Shown piece by piece: positions 41,012 to 51,551 of a stretch of 64,000 nucleotides of DNA. The notes beneath the pieces are model-generated. The model was not told the DNA's origin. It ran no database searches and worked only from the letters and a program-made list of their open reading frames with translations. The translations under genes were made by a program, and so were the position numbers. The first letter of the stretch is position 1; every line of letters begins with the position of its first letter. Origin of the DNA: Mycobacterium sp. URHB0044 (GTDB lineage: Bacteria; Actinomycetota; Actinomycetes; Mycobacteriales; Mycobacteriaceae); contig NZ_JIAW01000005.1 of assembly GCF_000620625.1 (NCBI RefSeq), forward strand, positions 62,001-126,000, read 5' to 3'.

Positions 41012-41461
41012 GTGACGAGCACACCCGATGAGGCGCAGAAGCTGCGCGACCTCAAGCTGCTGCGCCGCGTCCGCGACCGGATGGACCGGGAGTACGCGCA
41101 ACCGCTGGACGTCGAGGCGCTCGCCCGCGGCGTGAACATGTCGGCCGGGCACCTGTCGCGCCAGTTCAAGATTGCCTACGGCGAATCGCCGTACTCGTAT
41201 CTGATGACGCGGCGCATCGAGCGCGCGATGGCGCTGCTGCGTCGTGGCGATCTGTCGGTGACCGAGGTCTGCTTCGCGGTGGGCTGTTCGTCGCTGGGCA
41301 CCTTCAGCACGCGCTTCACCGAGTTGGTCGGCATGCCTCCCAGCGTGTATCGGGAACGGACGGCGCACGTGTTGGAGGGGATGCCGTCGTGCGTCGAGAA
41401 ACAGATCACCAGACCGATCAGGAATCGAGAAGCGCCGGCCGTCGAGCTACACCTAGCGTGA
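41012..41461 (+). CDS. AraC family regulator (short form)
   Basis: A 149-aa AraC protein with the HTH domain at the N-terminus: LLRRVRDRMDREYAQPLDVE, ALARGVNMSAGHLSRQFKIA (first HTH) and SVTEVCFAVGCSSLGTFSTR (second HTH). It has no separate ligand domain, so it may rely on another protein or the short tail. Its TGA overlaps an upstream GTG of the VOC gene, hence coupled expression and probable control of it. Confidence 0.87.
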   Translation: MTSTPDEAQKLRDLKLLRRVRDRMDREYAQPLDVEALARGVNMSAGHLSRQFKIAYGESPYSYLMTRRIERAMALLRRGDLSVTEVCFAVGCSSLGTFSTRFTELVGMPPSVYRERTAHVLEGMPSCVEKQITRPIRNREAPAVELHLA

Positions 41462-41466
41462 ATGCC

Positions 41467-41877
41467 ATGGAAATCACCATTCACTCGAGCATGCTCCCGC
41501 ACGAAGACCCGGAACAATCCCTCGCCTTCTACCGCGACACCCTCGGCTTCGAGGTGCGTCTCGACGTCGGCGGCGGCAACATGCGCTGGATCACGATGGG
41601 CCCGCCGAACCAGCCCGACACGAACATCGTCCTGTACCCGCCGGACGCCACCCCCGGCCTCACCGACGACGAGCGTCGCCTCATCCACGAGATGATGGCC
41701 AAGGGCACGTACGCCCAGATCAACCTGGCCACCAAGGACCTCGACGGCACGTTCGAGCGGGCGCAGGTCGGCGACGTCGAAGTGGTTCAGGAGCCGACCG
41801 ACCAGCCATACGGGGTCCGCGACTGCGCCTTCCGCGATCCCGCAGGCAACATGGTCCGCATCCAAGAGGTGAGCTAA
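41467..41877 (+). CDS. VOC family protein
   Basis: A 136-aa glyoxalase-fold protein: [40 protein letters not shown], and [18 protein letters not shown] as the terminal Glu strand. ATG 41467 is used; GTG 41458 overlaps the AraC stop and is the alternative. AraC-VOC pairs of this kind are common in actinobacteria. A strong hairpin follows. Substrate unknown. Confidence 0.86.
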   Translation: MEITIHSSMLPHEDPEQSLAFYRDTLGFEVRLDVGGGNMRWITMGPPNQPDTNIVLYPPDATPGLTDDERRLIHEMMAKGTYAQINLATKDLDGTFERAQVGDVEVVQEPTDQPYGVRDCAFRDPAGNMVRIQEVS

Positions 41878-41890
41878 CCCCACCGCCGAC

Positions 41891-41938
41891 ACTGCTGGGA
41901 GATCGCGATTTCGGCCGATTTCGCGATCTCCCAGCAGT
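41891..41938. repeat. Large perfect hairpin / palindromic intergenic element
   Basis: An 18-bp arm (41891-41908, starting ACTGCTGGGAG) pairs perfectly with 41921-41938, and the 12-base loop itself contains TCGGCCGA. It lies 14 bp after the VOC stop and 27 bp before the UvrA2 start. It could act as a terminator or be one copy of a dispersed palindromic repeat; no second copy is in the window. Confidence 0.65.
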
Positions 41939-41964
41939 TTCGGCGCACGACAGATGGAGACACG

Positions 41965-44370
<2,406 letters not shown>

Positions 44371-44470
44371 CTGGCGGTTCGCCCACGGTTCGGCGACGAA
44401 GTGGCGCAGCTCGGTGTAAGACCGTTGATAGCGCTCCGCCAGTCGTTCGCGGGCGCCCCGGAGGGATCCC

Positions 44471-45406
44471 ATGGATCGCGATCACGAGTTCACCATCCCG
44501 CTGCCCGGCGAGGGCGCCTACGTCGTCAAGCTGCTCGAGGGCGTACGGCTCGACGAGTCCGACGGCACCACGGTCGGTCATTGGCCCGCCTTCGGCCTAG
44601 AAGCCGAGGGGCCCAGCGAGGCGGAGGTCTACGACGACTTGGTTGGTGAACTGCAGCAGCGGACCGGTGGCGGACCGGGCTCTCCGGAGTTCGAAACCTT
44701 CGCGGCGTACGTGCGTGAGCACGGCACGCGGCTATCGGACGAGGAGGTCGCCGCCCTGGAGCTGGCGCACGTTCGCGAGATCACCGTTCGCTGGCGCGTC
44801 ACCGACGACGAGCAGTACGTGGTGCCGCTGTTTCAGGGCGTCGAGATGCGGCGTGCCGGTGACACGGTCACCGTGCGTGCGTTTGGGCTGGAAGGCAGCG
44901 GCGAGAGCGTCGGCCCGGCTGTTCAGTCGCTGAGCGCCTCCATTGCCGAGGCCAGCGGTGAGCACGACGCGCCTGGGCCTCGTTTCGACGAGTTGACGAG
45001 CTGGGTGCGGTCCAAGGGTGAGCGGGTGTCGGCCGACGACCTCGCCCAGGAAGCCCAGGACGAACGGGCATACGTGGCGGCACGCGACCAGTTGGCGGCC
45101 ATCACGCCGGACGACATCACCGCCGAGAGCTCGAGGGGTGTTCCGCTGCTGGTCGACTTCTGGGCCGAGTGGTGCGCACCGTGCCGCATGGTGACGCCGG
45201 TGCTGGCCGCGCTATCCGAGCAGTGGGCCGGACGGATTGCCGTCCGCAAGATCGACGTCGACAAGTTCGACGGCGTCTGGGATCGGTTCCACTTCCGTGG
45301 CATCCCGGCCATGCTCGTGTTCAAGGACGGCCAGGAGATCCACCGGGTCATCGGGTTCGGAGGCAAGGCGCAGCTGATGACGGAGCTCGAGCCCCTCCTC
45401 GGCTGA
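44471..45406 (+). CDS. Tandem-domain thioredoxin fusion protein
   Basis: A 311-aa protein. Residues 1-90 and 97-195 look like two copies of one domain: EFTIPLPGEGAYVVKLLEGV vs EITVRWRVTDDEQYVVPLFQ, and SPEFETFAAYVREHGTRLSD vs GPRFDELTSWVRSKGERVSA. Each carries a short sheet and a helix with a HicB-like look (inference). Residues 215-311 are thioredoxin: VPLLVDFWAEWCAPCRMVTP with the WCxxC site, then FHFRGIPAMLVFKDGQEIHR. ATG 44471 follows a GGAGGGATCC stretch. It may be a redox partner; the partner domain is undescribed here. Confidence 0.78.
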   Translation: MDRDHEFTIPLPGEGAYVVKLLEGVRLDESDGTTVGHWPAFGLEAEGPSEAEVYDDLVGELQQRTGGGPGSPEFETFAAYVREHGTRLSDEEVAALELAHVREITVRWRVTDDEQYVVPLFQGVEMRRAGDTVTVRAFGLEGSGESVGPAVQSLSASIAEASGEHDAPGPRFDELTSWVRSKGERVSADDLAQEAQDERAYVAARDQLAAITPDDITAESSRGVPLLVDFWAEWCAPCRMVTPVLAALSEQWAGRIAVRKIDVDKFDGVWDRFHFRGIPAMLVFKDGQEIHRVIGFGGKAQLMTELEPLLG

Positions 45407-45481
45407 CGTGCGGCGGTCCGACTCGAAGCTCTTGCGCAGATCCGGGTACCCAGGTCGCGTCGCAAAGAGAAGGGAGAGATC

Positions 45482-45730
45482 GTGGCTGATGGGAGTGGTC
45501 GGACCTCGGCGGGCACGTGGGAGGTGGTCGTCGCGCAGCCCTACGACCGGGGCGACCCTGCGGACGGCGCAGAGGAATCCGTGGTCGCCCAGGGATCCGA
45601 AGCCGAAGCCCGACGCGTCTTCTCCGACACCGTCGCGGCGGCCGCCGGCATGGGATACCAGTACGTGAATCTGCGATCCGATGGGCAGGTCGTCGAGAAG
45701 TGGCCGCAAGCGACCGGTTGGACGTGTTAG
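45482..45730 (+). CDS. Small hypothetical protein
   Basis: An 82-aa protein with a possible alpha/beta fold: TWEVVVAQPYDRGDPADGAE, SEAEARRVFSDTVAAAAGMG and QYVNLRSDGQVVEKWPQATG. No family is recognised. The start GTG 45482 has an excellent GAAGGGAGAG site. It follows the thioredoxin-fusion gene by 75 bp and may be cotranscribed. Confidence 0.55.
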   Translation: MADGSGRTSAGTWEVVVAQPYDRGDPADGAEESVVAQGSEAEARRVFSDTVAAAAGMGYQYVNLRSDGQVVEKWPQATGWTC

Positions 45731-45761
45731 CGAGAGGGTGCTGCCGGTAGCGTCATCGACC

Positions 45762-46469
45762 GTGGCAGGCGCTGACTCCGACGACGGCACGGTGCACCTC
45801 GGCGTTGATCGGCTCCTCATCGATTGCGACGGCGTTCTCGTCGACTCGCACGACGCCGCAGCCACTGCCTGGAATCTGTGGGCCCAGCGCTGGGCGCCGG
45901 AATTCGACTTCCACCGCGACATCGAACACGGCCGTCGGATCAGGGATGTGGTCGCCGGATTGGTCAACACACCCGGTGACGTCAACCAGGCCGTACGCGA
46001 ACTGATCCAGTTGGAGTTGGAACGCGCGGTCGACGTGGTGGCCATCCCTGGGGCGCGGGAACTGCTCGTCTCCAGCCCGCAGGGAAGCTGGGCCGTCGTC
46101 ACCTCCGGTGGACGCGCGATCGCCACCGCGCGCATGGCCTCGGCCGGTCTGCCGCGGGCCGCCGTACTCGTCACCGGTGAAGACGTGCAGAACGGCAAGC
46201 CATCCCCCGATCCGTACCTGCTGGCTGCTCGACGGCTACGGACTCCACCGGGCCGCTGTGCTGTCTTCGAGGACGCGCCCGCGGGAATCGCCGCGGCGGT
46301 TGCCGCAGGCGTGCCGACGATCATCGGAGTCGGTGCGGCCGCGTGCATTCCACAGGTGACGCTCGCGGTCTCAGACCTCACCGGCGTCCGCTTCGACGGA
46401 CGCGAACTGTGCATCGACCGCAGCACCATCCTGTTGCCTGTCGCCGAACAGCCTGCGGGCCCTAGATAA
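45762..46469 (+). CDS. HAD-family phosphatase
   Basis: A 235-aa HAD enzyme: LLIDCDGVLVDSHDAAATAW (DxDG motif I), VTSGGRAIATARMASAGLPR (motif II), KPSPDPYLLAARRLRTPPGR and FEDAPAGIAAAVAAGVPTII (motif III/IV). The class resembles beta-phosphoglucomutase/sugar phosphatases with a helical cap. It is the first gene of the sugar locus and overlaps the convergent PfkB gene by 8 bp. GTG 45762 is used. A role in recycling a sugar phosphate intermediate is inferred. Confidence 0.85.
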   Translation: MAGADSDDGTVHLGVDRLLIDCDGVLVDSHDAAATAWNLWAQRWAPEFDFHRDIEHGRRIRDVVAGLVNTPGDVNQAVRELIQLELERAVDVVAIPGARELLVSSPQGSWAVVTSGGRAIATARMASAGLPRAAVLVTGEDVQNGKPSPDPYLLAARRLRTPPGRCAVFEDAPAGIAAAVAAGVPTIIGVGAAACIPQVTLAVSDLTGVRFDGRELCIDRSTILLPVAEQPAGPR

Positions 46470-47415
46470 TCGGCGTCGGTGCCTCGGCCGCGGTGATGGT
46501 GACGGGTCGATCCGGGTCTGGCACGCCGAGCAGTGTGCCCTCCTGCTCGACGGCGGTGACGCCGAAACGCAGGGCATTCGCCAGCGCGTCGGCGGTAGTC
46601 GCACCGGAATGCAGGGCAGCGAGCCAACCGGCGAGCAGTGCGTCGCCCGCCCCGACCGTGTTGACGACGCGTCGGGCGGTCGCCATCCCATGCAGCGGCT
46701 CGGGCAGGTCGGCGTCCACCAGGAGGGCGCCACCGCGCCCCAGGCTGACCAGCACCGTGCGCACACCCCGCTCCAGCAGCGTCCGCGCCGCGTCGGTTGC
46801 GTCGCCGAGCGTCCTCAGTTCGCGGCCGGCGATCTCCGCGAGTTCCTCGGCGTTGGGTTTCACCAGGTGTGGTAGCCGGTCACCGCGTAGCGAAATCACC
46901 TGCGCCAGAGCGGGTCCGGAGGTGTCCACCGCCACGATTCTGCCGGTGGCCCTCGTATCCGCCACGGCATCGGCGAACCGCTCGGTGGTGAAGCCGCCAG
47001 GAAGGCTGCCCGCCCACACCACCCACTCGCCCTTGCCGCTCGTCGTCAGTGCGGCCGCGCAGAGCGCATCGACCTCGTCGTCGGACAAATGCGGGCCGGG
47101 TTCGTTGACCTTGCTGCTGCGCCCGTCGGCCTCGACGAGCGAGAGGTTGGTGCGCACGGTCCCGGCGATCGGCACGTCGACGTGGTCGAGGCCGAGATCA
47201 CCTAGTAGCGAGGCGATTTCACGTCCTGAGCTGCCGCCCACCGGTAGCACCGCGCGGACGGGGATGCCGACGGCGTGCAGTGCCAGCGCGACGTTCACGC
47301 CCTTCCCGCTCGGCTCCACCATCGTGGACGTGGCCCGATTGACGTGGCCGGGACGGAAGCTGGCCAGGCGCATCGTGCGGTCGAGACTGGGGTTCGGTGT
47401 GACGGTGGTGATCAT
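46462..47415 (-). CDS. PfkB-family 1-phosphofructokinase-like hexose kinase
   Basis: A 317-aa kinase: TVTPNPSLDRTMRLASFRPG at the start, then TMVEPSGKGVNVALALHAVG with the sugar-binding GGKGxN-like segment, and the catalytic VNTVGAGDALLAGWLAALHS (GAGD, Asp the base). This is the FruK/LacC/PfkB arrangement that phosphorylates ketohexose phosphates at C1 or C6. Its ATG overlaps the DeoR stop by four bases, so it is in an operon with DeoR and the FGGY kinase. In context it probably makes a ketose bisphosphate for the aldolase at 49551. Confidence 0.9.
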   Translation of the reverse strand: MITTVTPNPSLDRTMRLASFRPGHVNRATSTMVEPSGKGVNVALALHAVGIPVRAVLPVGGSSGREIASLLGDLGLDHVDVPIAGTVRTNLSLVEADGRSSKVNEPGPHLSDDEVDALCAAALTTSGKGEWVVWAGSLPGGFTTERFADAVADTRATGRIVAVDTSGPALAQVISLRGDRLPHLVKPNAEELAEIAGRELRTLGDATDAARTLLERGVRTVLVSLGRGGALLVDADLPEPLHGMATARRVVNTVGAGDALLAGWLAALHSGATTADALANALRFGVTAVEQEGTLLGVPDPDRPVTITAAEAPTPII

Positions 47416-48200
47416 CCGCGCCTTCCCGCCACCTCGACCGTGACGTCGGCGGCGAGGAACAGCGCGCGTTGGTCATCCGTCATGGTGTCGTCGGTGACGA
47501 GGACGTCGACGTCGGCGAGAGTGGCGTGCCTGGCGAGGCTTTCGCTGCCGAACTTGCTCGCATCGACGAGGAACACCCGCTGGCGCGCCGCCACGAGCAT
47601 CGCGTGTTTGACGGCGGCCTCGTCGGCGTCCGGTGTGGTGAGGCCGCGGTCGAACGACAGCCCGTTGGTGCCGAGGAACGCCACGTCGACGTTGATTCCT
47701 TCGAGCGCATCCATGGTGAGCGGTCCGACTGCGGCCATCGTCGGCGGCCGCACCCTGCCGCCCAGGCTGACGGCCGCGATGCCGCGCTGCAGCAGCGTCG
47801 AGAGCACCGGGACGGCGTTGGTGTAGGCGACGAGGTCGCGGTCGGCGGGTAGCAGTTCGGCCAGCCGCAGCGTGGTCGTGCCGGCGTCGAGCAGGATGGT
47901 GCCGCCATCCGGCACGAACCGCAGCGCATGTCGGGCGATCGCCAGTTTCTGCTCGGCCCGCTCGGTGCGGGTGGCGACGTCGGGCTCATCGCTGCGGGGC
48001 CTGCCGGGCACCGCGCCGCCGTGCACGCGGCGCAGCAGCCCGCGCGCCTCCAACTGGGCCAGGTCCTTGCGAACGCTTTCGGCGCTGACGCCGAAAACTG
48101 CTGCCAGACGCGCACTTTCGACACGTTGTTCGGCCGCGAGCAGGCGCAGTACCTCGGCCTGCCGCTCGTCGGCGAACCACGTCCGCTCCGCCGCCGTCAT
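47412..48200 (-). CDS. DeoR/GlpR family sugar regulator
   Basis: A 262-aa regulator. Residues 14-65 are the HTH: RQAEVLRLLAAEQRVESARL and GVSAESVRKDLAQLEARGLL. Residues 70-255 form the DeoR sensor with LDAGTTTLRLAELLPADRDL and VAFLGTNGLSFDRGLTTPDA, which binds phosphorylated sugars. It overlaps both neighbours by four bases and presumably controls this three-gene operon and perhaps the aldolase across the divergent promoter. Effector likely a sugar phosphate of the pathway. Confidence 0.9.
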   Translation of the reverse strand: MTAAERTWFADERQAEVLRLLAAEQRVESARLAAVFGVSAESVRKDLAQLEARGLLRRVHGGAVPGRPRSDEPDVATRTERAEQKLAIARHALRFVPDGGTILLDAGTTTLRLAELLPADRDLVAYTNAVPVLSTLLQRGIAAVSLGGRVRPPTMAAVGPLTMDALEGINVDVAFLGTNGLSFDRGLTTPDADEAAVKHAMLVAARQRVFLVDASKFGSESLARHATLADVDVLVTDDTMTDDQRALFLAADVTVEVAGRRG

Positions 48201-49456
48201 CGAGGGTCCAAGTGGTCGTCGGGGCCGATGGCTCCCGCGGCCCGCGCCGCTAGCACCGCGGCGCCAAGCGCGCCCGCCTCGTCGACGGCCGAGACCTCGA
48301 GGTGGTCGAAGCGTGCCGCCTTGGCGCGCATGACCTGTGCGCTGTGCCGCCACCCGCCGGTGACGATCACCCGCGAGGCCGGCCCGACGACGTCGTCCAT
48401 CGCGCGGTGCAGTGCGAGCGCCTCGTCGGCCGCGGCGTCGACCACCGCCCGCCAGGCAGCCCCTGGGCCGTCCTGCGCGTGCTCGGCGTCGGCGTCGAGC
48501 AGCGCCAGCCCGTCGGCGTCCACGCCGAGCCGCTCGAGGGCACGGTTCTGCGCGAGGCCACCCTCGGTGCCGCCCAGCAGGCTCCAGTGGCCGCGCCGAA
48601 TGCTCGGATCGGTCGTGATGCCCGCGGCGGCGAGCCGTGCGACGTCGGCGCGGCTCGGCACGCTGGGCACGGTGCGGACCAGTGCCTCCGCGGTGCCGGA
48701 CGAATCCAGCTCGTAGCCGGGCCCGACCGCGCGTGCGCCCAGTGCCGCGGCCTGGTGGTCGTGGCCGGCGAGGGTGAGCACCGCGCCGCGCAGCAGCGGG
48801 CTGACTGCGTCCGACGTCACCGTGCCGACCGGGATGCCGGCCTGAACCAGCGGCGGCATGAGGTCGCGGCGGGCGCCCGACCACGCCAGCGCGTCGGTCC
48901 ACCAGTCGCACGTCGCCACGTCGAGCCAGCCGGTGCGACCGGCCAGCGACAATTCGATGACGACGTCGCCACCAAGGCCGCGCACCACCCAGCCGCCCAC
49001 GTCGAAGCGCGTCACGGCGTCCCGGCTGGCCGGCTCGTGTGCGAGCAGCCAGCGGTGCTTGGTGAGCGAGAACTGTCCTCGCAGTGGCTTGCCCGCGATG
49101 CCGCAGAACGCATCGACTCCCAGCGTGGCGGCGAGGTCCGCCACCTCCTCGTCGTCGCGGTCGTCGTGCCAGGCGATGACCGGCGCCAGCGGATGTTCGT
49201 GCGCGTCGGTGAGGATGCCCGACTCCCCCATGCTGGTGACGCCTACGGCGCGCACCGGCACGCCGGCTGCGTTGGCGGCGGTGCTCAGCGCGTCGAAGGC
49301 GCTGCGCCGCAGTGCTTCTGCGTCGATCTCGGTGCCGTGCGGGCGTGCGTCCCACGTGGTGGCGGCGCGCCCCGTGCCGAGGGTCGCGCCGTCCTCGTCG
49401 TACACCACCGCCTTGCTGGACGTCGTTCCGACGTCGAGGCCCGCGAAGGCGGCCAT
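48197..49456 (-). CDS. FGGY-family carbohydrate kinase
   Basis: A 419-aa kinase: AFAGLDVGTTSSKAVVYDED (the first phosphate loop), VTSMGESGILTDAHEHPLAP, IAWHDDRDDEEVADLAATLG, and the later VLTLAGHDHQAAALGARAVG with VIVTGGWRHSAQVMRAKAAR (second nucleotide-binding part). FGGY enzymes phosphorylate ketoses, pentoses or glycerol. Somewhat shorter than typical xylulokinase (~480 aa). ATG 49456 has an AGGAG site. First gene of the operon with DeoR and PfkB, divergent from the aldolase. Substrate probably a ketohexose. Confidence 0.9.
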   Translation of the reverse strand: MAAFAGLDVGTTSSKAVVYDEDGATLGTGRAATTWDARPHGTEIDAEALRRSAFDALSTAANAAGVPVRAVGVTSMGESGILTDAHEHPLAPVIAWHDDRDDEEVADLAATLGVDAFCGIAGKPLRGQFSLTKHRWLLAHEPASRDAVTRFDVGGWVVRGLGGDVVIELSLAGRTGWLDVATCDWWTDALAWSGARRDLMPPLVQAGIPVGTVTSDAVSPLLRGAVLTLAGHDHQAAALGARAVGPGYELDSSGTAEALVRTVPSVPSRADVARLAAAGITTDPSIRRGHWSLLGGTEGGLAQNRALERLGVDADGLALLDADAEHAQDGPGAAWRAVVDAAADEALALHRAMDDVVGPASRVIVTGGWRHSAQVMRAKAARFDHLEVSAVDEAGALGAAVLAARAAGAIGPDDHLDPR

Positions 49457-49550
49457 GGTGCTCCTGAACATCGTGATGATTGGGAATTCATGGAAATGGT
49501 TGCGTATTGTTGGAATCTCGTCAACCGCGCATCGAGCGAGTAGGAGCACC
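49457..49550. promoter_or_regulatory. Divergent promoter of FGGY-operon and aldolase
   Basis: A 94-bp spacer, AT-rich for this genome, with three similar words GGAAT (49483), GGAAA (49492) and GGAAT (49512). DeoR proteins often bind direct repeats near the promoter. The assignment to DeoR is inference. Confidence 0.45.
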
Positions 49551-50396
49551 ATGTCGCTGGTCACGACCGCCGAGCTGGTCCGCGATGCGGTATCCCGCGG
49601 AGGCGGCGTCGCGGCCTTCAACGTCGTCACGCTCGAACATGCCGAGGGCATCGTTGCCGGCGCCGAGCGGTCCGGCCGCCCGGTGATCCTGCAGGTCAGC
49701 GAGAACACCGTGAAGTTCCATGGCGGCCACCTCCGGCCGCTGGCCGCGGCGCTCGCCGCACTCGCTGCCGAGGCGGGTGTTCCCGTGAGCCTGCACCTCG
49801 ACCACGCCGAGACGGCGGACCTATGGCAGGGAGCTCCGGCGGCCGGGTACTCGTCGGTGATGGTCGACTGCGGGTCGCTGCCCTACGAACGGAATCTCGC
49901 GGCCACCGCCGAGGCGACCACGCTGCTGCACGACCGCGGTCTCTCGGTGGAGGCCGAGCTCGGCCACGTCGGCGGCAAGCACACCCAGGTCACCAGTGCG
50001 CACGCGCCCGGCGTCCGCACCGATCCGGGCGAGGCCGCGGCGTTCGTCGCGGCAACCGGTGTGGACGCCCTGGCCGTCGCCGTCGGTAGCTCGCACGCGA
50101 TGACGACGCAGACCGCTGAACTCGACATCGACCTCATCGACGCGCTGCGTGACGCGGTGCCGGTGCCGTTGGTGCTGCACGGCTCCTCCGGCGTACCCGA
50201 CGACACGCTGCGCGCCGCCGTGCGGGCCGGGATCGTGAAGGTCAACGTCGGCACGGCGCTGAACATCGCCTACACCGGCGCGCTGCGCGAGGCGCTCGCC
50301 GCCGGCACCGGCGTCGACCCACGGGCAGCTCTGGAAGGCGCACGCGCCGCAGTCGCCGACACCGTCGCCAGACTCCTGGGGGTCATCGGCGGTTGA
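49551..50396 (+). CDS. Class II ketose-bisphosphate aldolase
   Basis: A 281-aa enzyme. Zinc and catalytic motifs of the GatY/KbaY/FbaA family are present: VSLHLDHAETADLWQGAPAA (HLDH, residues 82-85), SVMVDCGSLPYERN, VEAELGHVGGKHTQVTSAHA and VPLVLHGSSGVPDDTLRAAV with the substrate-binding HGSSG. It cleaves a ketose bisphosphate into dihydroxyacetone phosphate and an aldehyde phosphate. Length fits GatY/KbaY more than housekeeping Fba (~345 aa). ATG 49551 has GTAGGAG. It faces the convergent importer operon across a palindrome. Confidence 0.9.
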   Translation: MSLVTTAELVRDAVSRGGGVAAFNVVTLEHAEGIVAGAERSGRPVILQVSENTVKFHGGHLRPLAAALAALAAEAGVPVSLHLDHAETADLWQGAPAAGYSSVMVDCGSLPYERNLAATAEATTLLHDRGLSVEAELGHVGGKHTQVTSAHAPGVRTDPGEAAAFVAATGVDALAVAVGSSHAMTTQTAELDIDLIDALRDAVPVPLVLHGSSGVPDDTLRAAVRAGIVKVNVGTALNIAYTGALREALAAGTGVDPRAALEGARAAVADTVARLLGVIGG

Positions 50397-50397
50397 G

Positions 50398-50457
50398 CGC
50401 GAGTGTGCAATGGCGTACGCACTGCCGGCGTGTCGCGTACGACACTGCACACTCGCG
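50398..50457. terminator. Interrupted palindrome between convergent genes
   Basis: CGCGAGTGTGCA (50398-50409) pairs with TGCACACTCGCG (50446-50457); inside, CGTACGC (50414-50420) pairs with GCGTACG (50435-50441). The cruciform-like element lies just after the aldolase stop and before the end of the binding-protein gene (50481), as a bidirectional terminator. The design suggests a dispersed intergenic repeat. Confidence 0.65.
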
Positions 50458-50480
50458 GCGAATCCTTCAGCGGGTAAGGC

Positions 50481-51551
50481 TCAGCAGTTGGACTTGTACG
50501 CCGCGGCGCCGCCCTCGCCGTCCAGGTTCTCCTTCGTGATGATCGTGAAGCCGGTTTGCACGTCCTTGGTGTTCTGCCCGCCGTCGAGCGCGGTGACGGC
50601 CTCGTCGACTCCGTATTTGCCGATCACTCCCGGCTCTTGGGCGACGAGCGCCTGGACGGTGCCCTCCTTCAACGCCTGGATCTGATTCGGGCCCGCGTCG
50701 AAGCCGACGATCTTCACCTGGCCGCTCTTGCCGGCCTGCTTGACACCGGTGGCCGCGCCCTCGGCGGCGAACAGGTTGGCGGCGAAGACGCCGACGAGGT
50801 CGGGATCCTTCTGCAGCTGGGCGCCGATGAGCTGTGCGGCCGTCGCCGGATCGTCGTGGCTGTACTGCACGCCGACGTAGTTGAACTTGCCGTCGGCCTT
50901 GACGGCGTCCTCGAAGCCCTTCGTGCGCGCGTCGGTCGTCGAGATGCCGGGGTCGACGCCCATCACCATCACCTTGCCGCCCTCGGGGTGCAGCTTCTTG
51001 ATGGCGTCGAACGCGGCCTTGCCGCCGCCCTCGTTGTCACTCGCGATCGCGGACACCGCAAAAGACGGGTCGTTGGTCGTGGTGTCGACGAGCACCACCT
51101 TGATTCCGGCCGCGGCCGCCTGCTCCAGGGGCTGCTGCATGGCCTGGACGTCCGTCGGTGCGACCAGCAGCGCATCGGGCTTCCCGGCGACGATCGAGTC
51201 CAGGACCGGCTTCTGCAGCGTCGGATCGAATTTCTGTGCGCCCTGGGTGTTTACGGTGACGCCGAGCTTGGCCGCCTCCTCCTGCGCACCGCACTGCATG
51301 GTGATGTAGAACTGATCGCCCGCGACGCCCTGCAGGAACTGGATGTTGTAGTTCTTGCTGGCCTTCGCCGGCGCGGTAACGGTGGTTGCCGCCGCCTGTG
51401 ACGATTTGGCGGGGGCTCCACTCGACGTCTCATCGGCTCCGCTCGACTGCGGTTTCGACGACGTGCAGGCTGGGAGTGCGAGCACTACCGCTCCCAATGC
51501 TCCCGCGACCACCATTACGCGCTTACGGTTCACTGGCGTTGTTCCTTTCAT
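50481..51551 (-). CDS. Sugar ABC transporter substrate-binding lipoprotein
   Basis: A 356-aa lipoprotein: AVVLALPACTSSKPQSSGAD is the lipobox with Cys 29, followed by a Ser/Thr/Ala linker and the type I periplasmic-binding fold: IQFLQGVAGDQFYITMQCGA, DALLVAPTDVQAMQQPLEQA, VVLVDTTTNDPSFAVSAIAS and VGVFAANLFAAEGAATGVKQ. It belongs to the ribose/xylose-type group (RbsB-like). It captures the sugar or polyol outside the membrane and delivers it to the permease. Its ATG overlaps the permease stop by four bases. Confidence 0.92.
   Translation of the reverse strand: MKGTTPVNRKRVMVVAGALGAVVLALPACTSSKPQSSGADETSSGAPAKSSQAAATTVTAPAKASKNYNIQFLQGVAGDQFYITMQCGAQEEAAKLGVTVNTQGAQKFDPTLQKPVLDSIVAGKPDALLVAPTDVQAMQQPLEQAAAAGIKVVLVDTTTNDPSFAVSAIASDNEGGGKAAFDAIKKLHPEGGKVMVMGVDPGISTTDARTKGFEDAVKADGKFNYVGVQYSHDDPATAAQLIGAQLQKDPDLVGVFAANLFAAEGAATGVKQAGKSGQVKIVGFDAGPNQIQALKEGTVQALVAQEPGVIGKYGVDEAVTALDGGQNTKDVQTGFTIITKENLDGEGGAAAYKSNC

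Noticed and set aside
47412..49355. 647-residue frame joining DeoR to upstream sequence
   Set aside because: The first part is an out-of-frame shadow of the FGGY kinase; DeoR begins at ATG 48200.
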